Shown here piece by piece: positions 1 through 8,346 of a stretch of DNA of 64,000 nt; the first letter of the stretch is position 1, and the number at the start of each line of letters is the position of its first letter. The stretch spans positions 48,098 to 112,097 of the forward strand of contig NZ_QVMV01000020.1 of assembly GCF_003417465.1 (NCBI RefSeq), read 5' to 3'. The stretch comes from Wenzhouxiangella sp. 15190 (GTDB lineage: Bacteria; Pseudomonadota; Gammaproteobacteria; Xanthomonadales; Wenzhouxiangellaceae). Both the position numbers and the translations under genes were made by a program. The notes beneath the pieces were generated by a model. The model saw nothing but the letters and a program-made list of their open reading frames with translations. It did no database searches and was not told the DNA's origin.

Positions 1-36
1 TGATAGAATCTTCGCAAATTCTCAAGGGACGGCTTC

Positions 37-426
37 ATGAGCGACATTCCTTCCGATCTGCGCTACGCGGAAAGCCACGAGTGGGTCAGCCAGGAAGAAG
101 AAGGCGTGGTCAAGGTCGGCATCAGCGAGCATGCCCAGGAACAATTGGGCGACCTGGTCTTCGTCGAACTACCGGAAGAAGGCGAGACCTTCGGACGGGG
201 CGATGCCTGCGCCGTGGTTGAATCCGTGAAGGCGGCCTCCGACATCTATTGCCCCGTATCCGGTGAGGTGACCGTGGTCAACGAGGCCTTGGCCGACACG
301 CCGGAAATCGTCAACAACGACCCCTACGGCGACGGCTGGCTGTTTTCGGTCAAGCTCGACGATTCCGGCGAGCTCGACGATCTGATGGATGCCGAAGCCT
401 ATCGCGAGCATCTCGGCGAAGACTGA
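37..426 (+). CDS. gcvH: Glycine cleavage system H protein
   Basis: Lipoyl carrier of the glycine cleavage system: it shuttles the aminomethyl group between the P, T and L proteins in the cytosol. The 129-residue product has the normal family length and the conserved lipoylation segment VESVKAASD, with the lipoyl lysine at residue 65. The ATG follows an AAGGGA ribosome site. Only 36 bases lie upstream, so whether gcvT precedes it, and whether a glycine riboswitch controls it, cannot be seen. It converges on nfi with a 28-bp gap. Confidence 0.97.
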   Translation: MSDIPSDLRYAESHEWVSQEEEGVVKVGISEHAQEQLGDLVFVELPEEGETFGRGDACAVVESVKAASDIYCPVSGEVTVVNEALADTPEIVNNDPYGDGWLFSVKLDDSGELDDLMDAEAYREHLGED

Positions 427-454
427 GAAATCGCCTGCTGATGGGCCTTTCTGT

Positions 455-1117
455 TCAGCGATGACCGGCGAGGCGGTCGGCACGGCGCACGGGTTCCGGT
501 AGCCGATAGGTCGGTGTGCAGGCCAGCACCAGTTCGACAGCCGTTTCCAGGCTGACGCGGTGGCCCACCGAAATATAGAGCGGTCGCACGCGCGACCGTG
601 ACCGCAGGACCCGGCCGATCACTTCATCATCGTCGCTTAAAGCCACGGCATCGCCCTTTTCGGGCCCCGGCTCTTCGTGTCGGCCGCACAGGCGGCTCTT
701 GCCGACCCCGATGGTGGCCAGACCGGTTGTTACGCCCAGGTGGCATGCGATGCCGAACCGGCGTGGATGGGCGCGGCCCTGGCCGTCGCAAAAGACCAGT
801 TCAGGCGGCACCGACAACCGTTCCAGTGCTCCGAGGATGGCCGGCAGTTCGCGGAAAGACAGGAACCCGGGGATATAGGGCAATTCGGTTGGCTGTTCGT
901 GGACGACCTCGTCCATCAGTTCGAGACCGGGAAACCGCATCAGCACTGCCGCTGCCCGCGTCGTGCGCCCCCCGTCGGGAAAAGCGGCGTCCACCCCCGC
1001 CACCAGCTGCGGTGGAAGACGCAGGTCATCCTGGTCGATGACCTGTCTCGCCAGCTGCCGCTGGCGCTCCTTCAGGGCTTGCGTGTCGATCCGCGAGGTC
1101 ATCTGGGTGTCCGGCAC
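455..1117 (-). CDS. nfi: Endonuclease V (deoxyinosine 3'-endonuclease)
   Basis: Repair nuclease that nicks DNA next to deoxyinosine. Family blocks are all present: AGVDAAF with the first metal-binding Asp, PYIPGFLSFRE with the wedge Tyr, and DGQGRAHPRRFGIACHLG. The longest frame begins with GTG, which overlaps the glnE stop codon by one base; an ATG 15 bases further in (1102) is an alternative start. Last gene of the overlapping run amidoligase, peptidase C26, glnE, nfi, so probably co-transcribed with them although functionally unrelated. Confidence 0.93.
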   Translation of the reverse strand: MPDTQMTSRIDTQALKERQRQLARQVIDQDDLRLPPQLVAGVDAAFPDGGRTTRAAAVLMRFPGLELMDEVVHEQPTELPYIPGFLSFRELPAILGALERLSVPPELVFCDGQGRAHPRRFGIACHLGVTTGLATIGVGKSRLCGRHEEPGPEKGDAVALSDDDEVIGRVLRSRSRVRPLYISVGHRVSLETAVELVLACTPTYRLPEPVRRADRLAGHR

Positions 1118-3675
1118 TAGTCCTTCCCGTTCGTTGAGCGGTCGAAATGGGTGGTCCAGGCCGCGTCGATCACAGGGCGCAAGTTCTCCGTGTCGAAGGA
1201 TGCCGGCTCGCGTCGCAGCCAGTCCAGGTGCCGGGCCTGAAGCAGTTTCCGCCAGGCTTCGGCCAGTTCCTGAGCCTGCTCATCGTCGATCCATCGTGCT
1301 TGCGCCAGCGCTTCCAGTTGCGCGCCGGTGTCACGATGATCGACCAGTGCGGGATGGTCGGCCGCCTGCGTGAGCACACCCAGTTCGGCCAGGAACTGCA
1401 GGTCGGTCAAGGCCCGCTTGACGGGCGACTCGCGCCTTTCACGGCGCTGGCGTTCGCGCATCCCGGCCAGATCCTCTGCGACGCTGCGGTCATCGCGGCG
1501 CTGCGTGAGCACCTGCTTGCGGATGGCTTCGAACGCATCTTCGAGCGCCTGATCCCCGGCGATCCACCGTGCCCGGATCAGGGCCTGGTGTTCCCAGGTC
1601 CAGGCCTTGTTGCGCTGGTAGTCGTCAAAGCTGTCCAGCGTCGACACAAGCATTCCGGCGCGCCCGTTCGGGCGCAGCCGCGTGTCGATTTCGAACAATC
1701 GCCCGCCGGGCAGCGGCATCTGCAGCGCGCTGACCAAACGCTGGACGATGCGGTGGGGTGCCTCACCGGAGCGATGCAGAAAGACCAGATCGAGATCGGA
1801 CTCGAAGTGCAGCTGGCTGGCACCGAGATTACCGTAGCCGATCACCGCGATATCCGAATCACCCCCGCCGGTAAGCGCCAGCGCACGATCGACGATGGTG
1901 TCGGCCATTGCGCTCAGCTGTCGTCCGGCGTCGACGGCATCCAGTCGATCGTCGAGCTCGGCCAGGGCGGTGCGCAGGAAGCCGGCCTGACGCCAGCGCG
2001 ACAGGGCCCAGAGACTGGCTTCCTTGTCGTTCGGATCGGGCGTTGGGGCGGCCGGTAGCTCAAAGCCGTTGATGGGATCGAGCAGATCGTCGAGCAGCTG
2101 CGGCGATGCGATGATCCACTCGGCCACGCGCTGGCTGACGTGGAACACCCGCACCAGTCGCTCCAGCGTTTCCGGACGCTCCCGCAGCAGGGCGAGATAC
2201 GCCGACCGGCGCGAAACCTGGTCGATGAGCCGCAGCAGGTCGGTCAGGCCGGTATCCGGTGGGCGCTGGCGGCCGACGACCTCGATCAGACCGGGCATCA
2301 GCCGCTCGAGCCGCTCCCGGCCCTCGGCGCTGAGCGCTCGCCGCTCGAGCTCGGCGTGGCTGCGTTCGAGGTGTTCGGCCGCTTCCTCGGGTCGCTGGAA
2401 ACCCGCTTCGTCCAGGCGCTGGACGATGTCGTCTCCGGGCGGCCAGAGCGGGCTCGGTTCGGACGAGCCGGCGTCCGGGTCGCGAAAGCGCTCACTGAAA
2501 TGGCGGGTGACGGTTTGCCGGTGCTCGCCGAGTTTCTCGGTCAGCTCGCCCCAGTCGTCGAAGTCCATCAGTTCGGCCAGTCGCTGCCGGTCTTCGGGGT
2601 CGGTCGGCAATTCGTGGCCCTGGCGCGCGGTCATGGCCTGCAAGCGGTTTTCGAGAATGCGCAGGAAGCCGTAAGCACAGCGCAGTTCTTCCGCTTCCTC
2701 GGCAGGCATCACGCCCAGGTCGGCGCAGGCTTCGAGGGCCGGCAGAAAGCCGGTCTGGCGCAATCGCGGCTCACGCCCGCCGCGCAGGATCTGCAGGCTC
2801 TGGACCAGGAACTCCAATTCGCGAATGCCGCCGCGGCCGCGCTTGATGTCTTCGCGGTCACTGCGGGCCCGGGCATTGGCGTCGATTCGCCGGTGCAGCT
2901 CGCGCAGGCTCTCGAAGATGCCGTAGTCGAGATAGCGGCGAAACACGAACGGCTGCAACGCCTCGATCAGTTTCCGGCCGGCTGCGAGATCGCCGGCCAC
3001 CGGCGCGGCCTTGAGCCAGGCGTAGCGTTCCCAGGTGCGACCTTCGCTGAGGAAGTACTGTTCCATTGCAGGCACGGACCAGACCAGGGCGCCGGATTCA
3101 CCGAATGGACGCAGACGCGCGTCGACGATCCAGGCCCGGCCGTTTTCATCGACGGTATCGAGCAGCCGGATGAGTTCGCGCGCAACGCGTTTCATCCAGT
3201 CGGCCGCATCGACGCGCCTGGGGCCGCTGCTGCGGCCTTCTGCATCGTAGGCGAAGACCAGGTCGATGTCGGAGTTGAAATTGAGTTCGTCGCCGCCGAG
3301 CTTGCCCAGGCCGAATACGATCAGTCGCGCCCGCTCGCCCTGCTCGTCCTCGACCCAGCCGTGCCGTTCGGCAACCTGGCGTTCGGCGGCCGACAGGGCC
3401 AGTTCGATACACGTTCGCGCCAGAGCGGACAGCCCCTGCCCCGTTTCGGCGATGCCGGCTTCGCCGGATAGATCGCGCCACAGGAGGTGGACCGACTGAA
3501 GTTGCCGGAAACGGCGGATGGCCCGTGCCGGGTCGGCGGCCATCGTTTCGGGACCGGGCGCTTCGACCGCTTCGGCCGGATCGGGTGCCTGTTCGAATCG
3601 CCGCCAGGCCTCGGCCACAAAGCGGCAATGCGAGCGAAGCAGGTCCGAATCGATTGATTGAAGCTTTCGTTTCAT
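1117..3675 (-). CDS. glnE: Bifunctional glutamine synthetase adenylyltransferase/deadenylylase
   Basis: Adds and removes AMP on glutamine synthetase according to the PII/glutamine signal. Two nucleotidyltransferase cores are visible: FGLGKLGGDELNFNSDIDL in the N-terminal half (deadenylylase) and GYGNLGASQLHFESDLDLVF in the C-terminal half (adenylylase), each with its Asp-x-Asp pair. I chose the ATG at 3675 because it overlaps the upstream TGA as ATGA; the open frame upstream only antisenses or overlaps the C26 gene. The 852-residue product is about 90 residues shorter than E. coli GlnE, mostly at the N terminus. Its target glnA is about 40 kb away. Confidence 0.96.
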   Translation of the reverse strand: MKRKLQSIDSDLLRSHCRFVAEAWRRFEQAPDPAEAVEAPGPETMAADPARAIRRFRQLQSVHLLWRDLSGEAGIAETGQGLSALARTCIELALSAAERQVAERHGWVEDEQGERARLIVFGLGKLGGDELNFNSDIDLVFAYDAEGRSSGPRRVDAADWMKRVARELIRLLDTVDENGRAWIVDARLRPFGESGALVWSVPAMEQYFLSEGRTWERYAWLKAAPVAGDLAAGRKLIEALQPFVFRRYLDYGIFESLRELHRRIDANARARSDREDIKRGRGGIRELEFLVQSLQILRGGREPRLRQTGFLPALEACADLGVMPAEEAEELRCAYGFLRILENRLQAMTARQGHELPTDPEDRQRLAELMDFDDWGELTEKLGEHRQTVTRHFSERFRDPDAGSSEPSPLWPPGDDIVQRLDEAGFQRPEEAAEHLERSHAELERRALSAEGRERLERLMPGLIEVVGRQRPPDTGLTDLLRLIDQVSRRSAYLALLRERPETLERLVRVFHVSQRVAEWIIASPQLLDDLLDPINGFELPAAPTPDPNDKEASLWALSRWRQAGFLRTALAELDDRLDAVDAGRQLSAMADTIVDRALALTGGGDSDIAVIGYGNLGASQLHFESDLDLVFLHRSGEAPHRIVQRLVSALQMPLPGGRLFEIDTRLRPNGRAGMLVSTLDSFDDYQRNKAWTWEHQALIRARWIAGDQALEDAFEAIRKQVLTQRRDDRSVAEDLAGMRERQRRERRESPVKRALTDLQFLAELGVLTQAADHPALVDHRDTGAQLEALAQARWIDDEQAQELAEAWRKLLQARHLDWLRREPASFDTENLRPVIDAAWTTHFDRSTNGKD

Positions 3676-4457
3676 GAAGTCTTGTCCAGGCGAGCTGCTT
3701 CCACCAGGGCGTGGAACAGGGCCTGCTGCCGTTTTCGCTGGGGCAGGTATTCCGGGTGCCACTGTACGCCCATCAGCCACGGTTCGCTGCGGCGTTCGGT
3801 GGCCTGAATGATGCCGTTGGCCTCCACGGCGCCGACGACCAGGTCGTCGGCGAGTCGATCGATCGCCTGGGAGTGCAGCGCATTGACCCAGCATGGTCCT
3901 TCCCCGAGCAGATCGGCGATGTGGGTCCCGGGTTCGATTTTCACTCGCTTGCGGGGCAGCACGGAACGGACGGCCGGATACTCGTCGTAGAAGCCGACCA
4001 GGTGCTGGTGAAGGCTTCCGCCGTGCGCGACATTGATCAACTGCATGCCGCGGCAGATGCCGAGCATCGGCAATCCTTTCTCGCGCGCTTGTCTGATCAG
4101 GCTGTATTCGAGCTCGTCACGGGCCTGGTCGGGTCCGCCGTGCTTGGTCGTGAGCAACCGCCGAATGCCGGCTACCAGCGGGAACAGGACGAGTCCGAGC
4201 AGGCGACGCCAGCCCCGGGCGCTTTGGTCGGTCATGTGCCGGGGCCGCGGCTGGTGCTGTTGCCCATAAAGTCCCGGGCTGACGTCCGCGCCGCCGCCGA
4301 GGATGAGGCCGTCGAGCTGCTCGATTTCCGCGGGTCGGCGGGGACAGATGCGAACGGGTCGACCGCCGGCTCGCCTGACGGCCAGCGCCGAGAACCACCA
4401 CGCCGCCAGCCCGCCCCGGTCCGGGCCGGTAATGCCGATCACCGGTCGACGGCTCAT
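3672..4457 (-). CDS. Class I glutamine amidotransferase-like hydrolase, peptidase C26 (PuuD-like)
   Basis: Belongs to the gamma-glutamyl-GABA hydrolase family (peptidase C26), which cuts gamma-glutamyl amide bonds. The nucleophile elbow GICRGMQLINV carries the catalytic Cys, and VQWHPEYL supplies the His and Glu of the triad; GLILGGGADVSPGLY is the usual oxyanion region. The 261-residue length is normal. The start at 4457 overlaps the stop of the amidoligase gene as ATGA, and its own stop overlaps the glnE start the same way. The coupling to an amidoligase suggests that the pair makes and breaks one gamma-glutamyl-type amide; the substrate is unknown. Confidence 0.88.
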   Translation of the reverse strand: MSRRPVIGITGPDRGGLAAWWFSALAVRRAGGRPVRICPRRPAEIEQLDGLILGGGADVSPGLYGQQHQPRPRHMTDQSARGWRRLLGLVLFPLVAGIRRLLTTKHGGPDQARDELEYSLIRQAREKGLPMLGICRGMQLINVAHGGSLHQHLVGFYDEYPAVRSVLPRKRVKIEPGTHIADLLGEGPCWVNALHSQAIDRLADDLVVGAVEANGIIQATERRSEPWLMGVQWHPEYLPQRKRQQALFHALVEAARLDKTS

Positions 4458-5446
4458 CGGCGCAGCTTGCGCCAGGCCTGCGAGAGCCAGCGGCGCAGGG
4501 AACTGGAACTGGACAGTCGTTGCACCCGTTTGCGCTCCAGTCGCTCGCTGTCGTCGGCCAGGCGCTCGACCTTGACCCAGCGGTTCCAGGCCGTGGCAAG
4601 CGACCAGTCCGGCTGGTCGATCAGGCAATTGGGCAGCCGGTAGTGGAAGGCCGGCCGGGCCTTGATCAGGTGGGTCTCCACCGGCGCGTTCATGACCCGA
4701 GCTTCGTCGAGGAAGGCGAACAGCGGCAGTAGATCGAGCGGCCGGTTTCGCGTCGGGGTCAGGTACAGGTAGTCATCAATCAGTTCCTCCAACTCCGGCG
4801 AGTAGTCGGGCTGGAGAACGTGGGCCAGGTACTCCTCGGGAAATGGCTGGACGTATGGGGTAATCCGCCGGGACAGGTCGACGCGTTCGGCTTCGATCAG
4901 CTCGTCGTAGCTGAGCAGGAAGGCACGGATGATCGACAGCAGGTAGTCGGCTCGCAGGCTCGCCGCCTCGATGTTGAGCTGCATGCCGAAGGCGTAAAGC
5001 GGCGAGAATTGTGTGCCACGCGCGCCAGCCCGATGGAGTCGCTCGCGGATACCGTCGAGCGTTTCGAGTTCGGTCCAGGGAACGGGCGGGCCGACCAGCT
5101 CGAGCGGAACGACCAGGCCGGCCACGCGCGAGATCAGCGACTCGATGTGTTCGCGTTCATCGCCTTCGCCGATATCGATGCCCAGCTCGGCCAGCAGCTT
5201 CTGATACTGCCGACTCTTGAGCAGATCGGCGTCGAGTTCGACATGAAAGTCCCCGAATTCCGTGCCCCGGATTCGCGTCAGGAAAGCACTGTCGACTTCG
5301 ACGCTGCCGCCGATGCTGTCGGTGACCGCCTCGGCCACCTGCTCCGGGCGCAACCCCGCCATCTCGATCTCGATACCCACGCGACGGGTCGAACCGTCGG
5401 TATTGCTGGATCGGGGCGGGGGCTGAAAACGCTCGGTGTCGCTCAT
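4454..5446 (-). CDS. Amidoligase-family enzyme (Amidoligase_2, glutamine-synthetase fold)
   Basis: A 330-residue cytosolic protein resembling the Amidoligase_2 family, a branch of the glutamine synthetase / gamma-glutamylcysteine ligase fold predicted to form amide bonds with ATP. Visible family marks are RVGIEIEMAGL near the N terminus (metal-binding glutamates), FHVELDADLL, and FGMQLNIEA in the middle. No transmembrane segment or signal peptide. It heads the overlapping set with peptidase C26, glnE and nfi, and its start lies about 60 bp from a MITE. The product of this family is not biochemically known to me; the gene neighbourhood suggests gamma-glutamyl chemistry. Confidence 0.82.
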   Translation of the reverse strand: MSDTERFQPPPRSSNTDGSTRRVGIEIEMAGLRPEQVAEAVTDSIGGSVEVDSAFLTRIRGTEFGDFHVELDADLLKSRQYQKLLAELGIDIGEGDEREHIESLISRVAGLVVPLELVGPPVPWTELETLDGIRERLHRAGARGTQFSPLYAFGMQLNIEAASLRADYLLSIIRAFLLSYDELIEAERVDLSRRITPYVQPFPEEYLAHVLQPDYSPELEELIDDYLYLTPTRNRPLDLLPLFAFLDEARVMNAPVETHLIKARPAFHYRLPNCLIDQPDWSLATAWNRWVKVERLADDSERLERKRVQRLSSSSSLRRWLSQAWRKLRR

Positions 5447-5504
5447 GTCGGCCCAGTCTATTATCGCAGCACACAGGATACCGGAAGCCCGGCTACGGGT
5501 TTAC

Positions 5505-5784
5505 CTAGGGAACCTCTGAACAACTCTGCACGGAGCGCGTTTTGTCGGGGAAGCCGCAGATCGTGTGGTGCGACGCGAGTGACAGTAGCCGTAGCTACGG
5601 CCGAGTGGCGCAACGCGCGAGATGCGGCTTCTCCGGCAAAACCTTTCGGGACGGGCCTTTGCGGGGTCTCCGCCCCGTTTCGGCTCACTCATTTGGAACC
5701 ACTAAACCGCGCTCGCCGAAGCCGGACCGGAGCCTCCCGCAAAGACCCGGCGCGCCCGCGCAGAGTTATTCAGAGGTTCCCTAG
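5505..5784. mobile_element. MITE-like element with 20-bp terminal inverted repeats and CTAG duplication
   Basis: The core is 5509-5780 (272 bp). Its ends are GGAACCTCTGAACAACTCTG (5509-5528) and the inverse of the same sequence at 5761-5780, with one mismatch. Both ends are flanked by CTAG (5505-5508 and 5781-5784), a 4-bp duplication of the type made by IS5-group transposases. No transposase frame is inside. Positions about 5540-5643 form a long imperfect hairpin centred on the perfect 14-bp palindrome GCCGTAGCTACGGC. It separates the SGNH hydrolase gene from the amidoligase gene and could terminate or alter read-through. Confidence 0.8.
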
Positions 5785-6515
5785 AGCAGTCGCGCCAGTT
5801 GCCGCGCCCATGCTTCGTGGGCGGTCGCATCGGGATGAAAGCCGTCGGAACAGAACATGCCGCCGGCTCGTTCGGTGAAGTTCATGGGTGCGTGCACCAC
5901 GTCGGATTCGTGTTCAGCAACTCGCTGCGAGACCGAGTCGAGCAGGGCGGCGCGCAAGCCCAGCATCGAGGAGAGCGGAAACGGCAGTGCCGGGAAATGC
6001 TGCATCGGCGGGATGCCGGTAAGAATGATCCGATTCGGTTCGAGCCGCCGACGAACGGCATCGAGGAGTTGCTGCAGGTCCTGCTGCCAACGTCTTGCCG
6101 AATGCAGTGCGAGGCAATCGTTGACGCCCAGGCCGACGACCGCCAGGTCCGTCGGGCCCTTATCGACTCGCCTCAGCAGTTTTTCAGTAGTGAATCGGGC
6201 GGTGGCGCCGCTTTTCGCGGCCGTTTGCCACTCGACCCGCTGTCCCGATGCGGCAGCCAGTTCAGCGACCAGCCGCGGGATGACACCCAGTGACTGGTCC
6301 GCCAGTCCCACGGCGGCCATCGGAGATTCTCCCAGTCCAATGATCCGGAGGGCCGGGGCGGCCCCGGCCAGGGTTCCCGCACGTTCGCCGTTCGCTTCCT
6401 CGAGCCGGGCTGTCCGTCGGCGAACGTTCCGGCCCTGAAGCCAGAACACCGGCGCACCCGCCAGGGCCAGCGTGGCCGCCGCCTGGAGCACGGCGATCCG
6501 GCTAAGCGAGCCCAA
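5781..6515 (-). CDS. SGNH/GDSL-family hydrolase with N-terminal membrane anchor
   Basis: Esterase/lipase-like SGNH hydrolase of 244 residues. Block I is present as GLGESPM, with Glu in place of the usual Asp before the nucleophile Ser64; block III is GLGVNDC and block V is DGFHPD, giving Ser, Gly, Asn and Asp/His. Residues 7-27 form one hydrophobic helix, so it is probably anchored and faces the periplasm. The longest frame starts with TTG (6515); GTG at 6491 is possible. Its TAG stop lies inside the right CTAG of the adjacent MITE. Substrate unknown. Confidence 0.78.
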   Translation of the reverse strand: MGSLSRIAVLQAAATLALAGAPVFWLQGRNVRRRTARLEEANGERAGTLAGAAPALRIIGLGESPMAAVGLADQSLGVIPRLVAELAAASGQRVEWQTAAKSGATARFTTEKLLRRVDKGPTDLAVVGLGVNDCLALHSARRWQQDLQQLLDAVRRRLEPNRIILTGIPPMQHFPALPFPLSSMLGLRAALLDSVSQRVAEHESDVVHAPMNFTERAGGMFCSDGFHPDATAHEAWARQLARLL

Positions 6516-6571
6516 GAGTCCGGAGTGGGTGGGCGAGTGAATCGGATACCGAAGCGGTCTTTGCGTCCCCG

Positions 6572-6961
6572 CTAACCCAGTGACAGATACTGATCGTCGT
6601 CACGCAGCAGAAACAGGGCGATACATGCCCCGAGCATGGGGATGGCAGCCAGGAACAGCATGTTGTTGAACGGATCGATGTATTGCTGCCACGACGAGAT
6701 CGTGGAGATGGTGTGGGTGACGAGCACAAAACCGTAGGTCCAGAACTTCCACAAGCCGAGTACGAAGGCGATTTCGATCGCCAGCTGAACCAGGCCGATC
6801 ACCAGCAGCACGGTGCTGCCCATGCCGGCGAGGAAGTAGAAGTTCTCGAATACGGCGGCGGCATGCCCCGGGTTGAGCAGCTTGTCGAGCGACCACATCG
6901 CCATCACGATGAACACGCTGACGCGAAGGATGAATAGGGAAATGCCCAGATGTTTCTTCAT
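6572..6961 (-). CDS. DoxX-like small membrane protein
   Basis: A 129-residue protein with four hydrophobic segments (roughly residues 7-23, 46-68, 71-88 and 101-118), the topology and size of DoxX-family membrane proteins. The sequence around SLDKLLNPGHAAAVFENFYF fits the first loop of that family. Role not known; DoxX relatives have been linked to redox and thiol stress. It stands alone between hemH and the SGNH gene on the same strand. Confidence 0.65.
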   Translation of the reverse strand: MKKHLGISLFILRVSVFIVMAMWSLDKLLNPGHAAAVFENFYFLAGMGSTVLLVIGLVQLAIEIAFVLGLWKFWTYGFVLVTHTISTISSWQQYIDPFNNMLFLAAIPMLGACIALFLLRDDDQYLSLG

Positions 6962-7053
6962 GATTCAATGAACGTGGTTGACATGGACCGATCACGCTAT
7001 CAGGCCCTGCCGCGGTCGTCTCTAGGTAGTTGCCGAAGCGCCGCACTCCAGAC

Positions 7054-8193
7054 TCACCCCAGATTGAGACGCCTGGCGGCGTCTGCCGAGCGCTCGACGC
7101 GCGCTTCCAGTTCCGTCTCACCCGCATCGCGGCCGCCGGCGAATTCCGGCCATCCCTGACCGTGCTTCCGGCACAGGGCGCTCAGGACTTTCACGTGTTC
7201 GGGCGAGTCGTTGAGACAGGGAATGTACTCCAGTGATTCGCCGCCGGCGGCCATGAACTCGTCGCGGCCCTCGACGGCGATTTCATCCAGGGTCTCCAGG
7301 CAGTCGACCGAAAAACCGGGGCAGACGACCTGCAGCTTCTTCACGCCCTGTCTGCCCAGTTCCTCGAGGGTTTTGTCGGTATAGGGCTTGAGCCATTCGG
7401 CCCGTCCCAGGCGCGACTGGAACGTCACCATCCATTCCTCGTCGCCGAGTTGCAGGCGTTCGGCGATCTGCCGGGCACTGGCCTGGCACTGGCAGTAGTA
7501 CGGGTCGCCGGCGAGCAGATTTTTCTTCGGAATTCCGTGGAAGGAAAACAGCAGCTTGTCCGGTTTTTCGCGCGTCTTCCGGAAACGGCGGATCGATTCG
7601 GCCACGGCCGCCTGCCAGTTCTCGTCGTGATGGAAGTTGTTGATGAAGCGCACTTCCGGTAGCCAGCGCAGGCGCCGCAGCGATTCGGTCACCCGGTCGA
7701 AGACCGAGGCGGTGGTCGTGGCCGAGTACTGCGGATACATCGGCAGTACGAGGACTCGCTGGATGTTCTCGCGTCGAAGCCGGTCGATGGCCGAATCGAT
7801 GTCGGGCTGGCCGTAGGTCATTGCCAGCATCACTTTCACGCGCGGCAGATCCTCCTTGAAGTCCGACTCGAGCTTGTGGGCCAGGCTGCGGCTGTCGACC
7901 AGAAGGGGTGAGCCGTGCTCGGTCCAGACCCGGGCGTAGGCTTCGGCCGAGCGCGGCGAGCGAAACGGCAGGATGTAGCCGTTGAGGATGAACCACCAGA
8001 TCAGTTTCGGCGCCTCGATAACGCGCCGGTCGGAGAGAAACTGCTTGAGGTAGGGGCGCAGTGCTTTGGCCGTGGGTGCCTCGGGGGTGCCCAGGTTGAC
8101 CATCAGCACGGCGGCACGCGCCGCCTCACGGTGGGCTGTGACCTGGCGTGTGGCGTCGACCGTTTCGACGTGATGTTCTGGGGAAGCGGACAT
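7054..8193 (-). CDS. hemH: Ferrochelatase
   Basis: Inserts ferrous iron into protoporphyrin IX, the last step of protohaem synthesis. MVNLGTPEAPT opens the domain at about residue 32; SFHGIP carries the catalytic His, and FQSRLGRAEWLKPYT and CPGFSVDCLETLDEI are the other signature blocks, the latter with the metal-channel Glu. The 379 residues include a 30-residue N-terminal extension before the usual start. Fits the haem demand of the cbb3 oxidase and the other haem genes (hemF, hemN) of this window. Confidence 0.96.
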   Translation of the reverse strand: MSASPEHHVETVDATRQVTAHREAARAAVLMVNLGTPEAPTAKALRPYLKQFLSDRRVIEAPKLIWWFILNGYILPFRSPRSAEAYARVWTEHGSPLLVDSRSLAHKLESDFKEDLPRVKVMLAMTYGQPDIDSAIDRLRRENIQRVLVLPMYPQYSATTTASVFDRVTESLRRLRWLPEVRFINNFHHDENWQAAVAESIRRFRKTREKPDKLLFSFHGIPKKNLLAGDPYYCQCQASARQIAERLQLGDEEWMVTFQSRLGRAEWLKPYTDKTLEELGRQGVKKLQVVCPGFSVDCLETLDEIAVEGRDEFMAAGGESLEYIPCLNDSPEHVKVLSALCRKHGQGWPEFAGGRDAGETELEARVERSADAARRLNLG

Positions 8194-8304
8194 GAAGCGC
8201 TCTTTGGAAGAAGAATGGTTGTTCGAAATTGTACCTTCCGCGGCGTGACCGGTCAGTGATCACGCAGGGTGGTGCGGTCGCGACTGGGGATTTCTGGACT
8301 TTTT

Positions 8305-8313
8305 TGCTATGAT
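8305..8313 (+). promoter_or_regulatory. Extended -10 promoter for the IPTL-CTERM-like gene
   Basis: TGCTATGAT matches an extended -10 (TG-n-TATGAT). No good -35 lies at the expected distance, which an extended -10 can tolerate. Transcription would begin near 8320, about 27 bases before the ATG at 8347. Confidence 0.45.
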
Positions 8314-8346
8314 GCTGCTTGTCGGAGTAAAAGGATTACAAAAAGA

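Noticed and set aside
12-36. Glycine riboswitch before gcvH
   Set aside because: Only 36 bases of upstream sequence are available, too few to show one.
1147-3471. Long plus-strand reading frames opposite glnE
   Set aside because: They are antisense shadows of a well-conserved gene in high-GC DNA.
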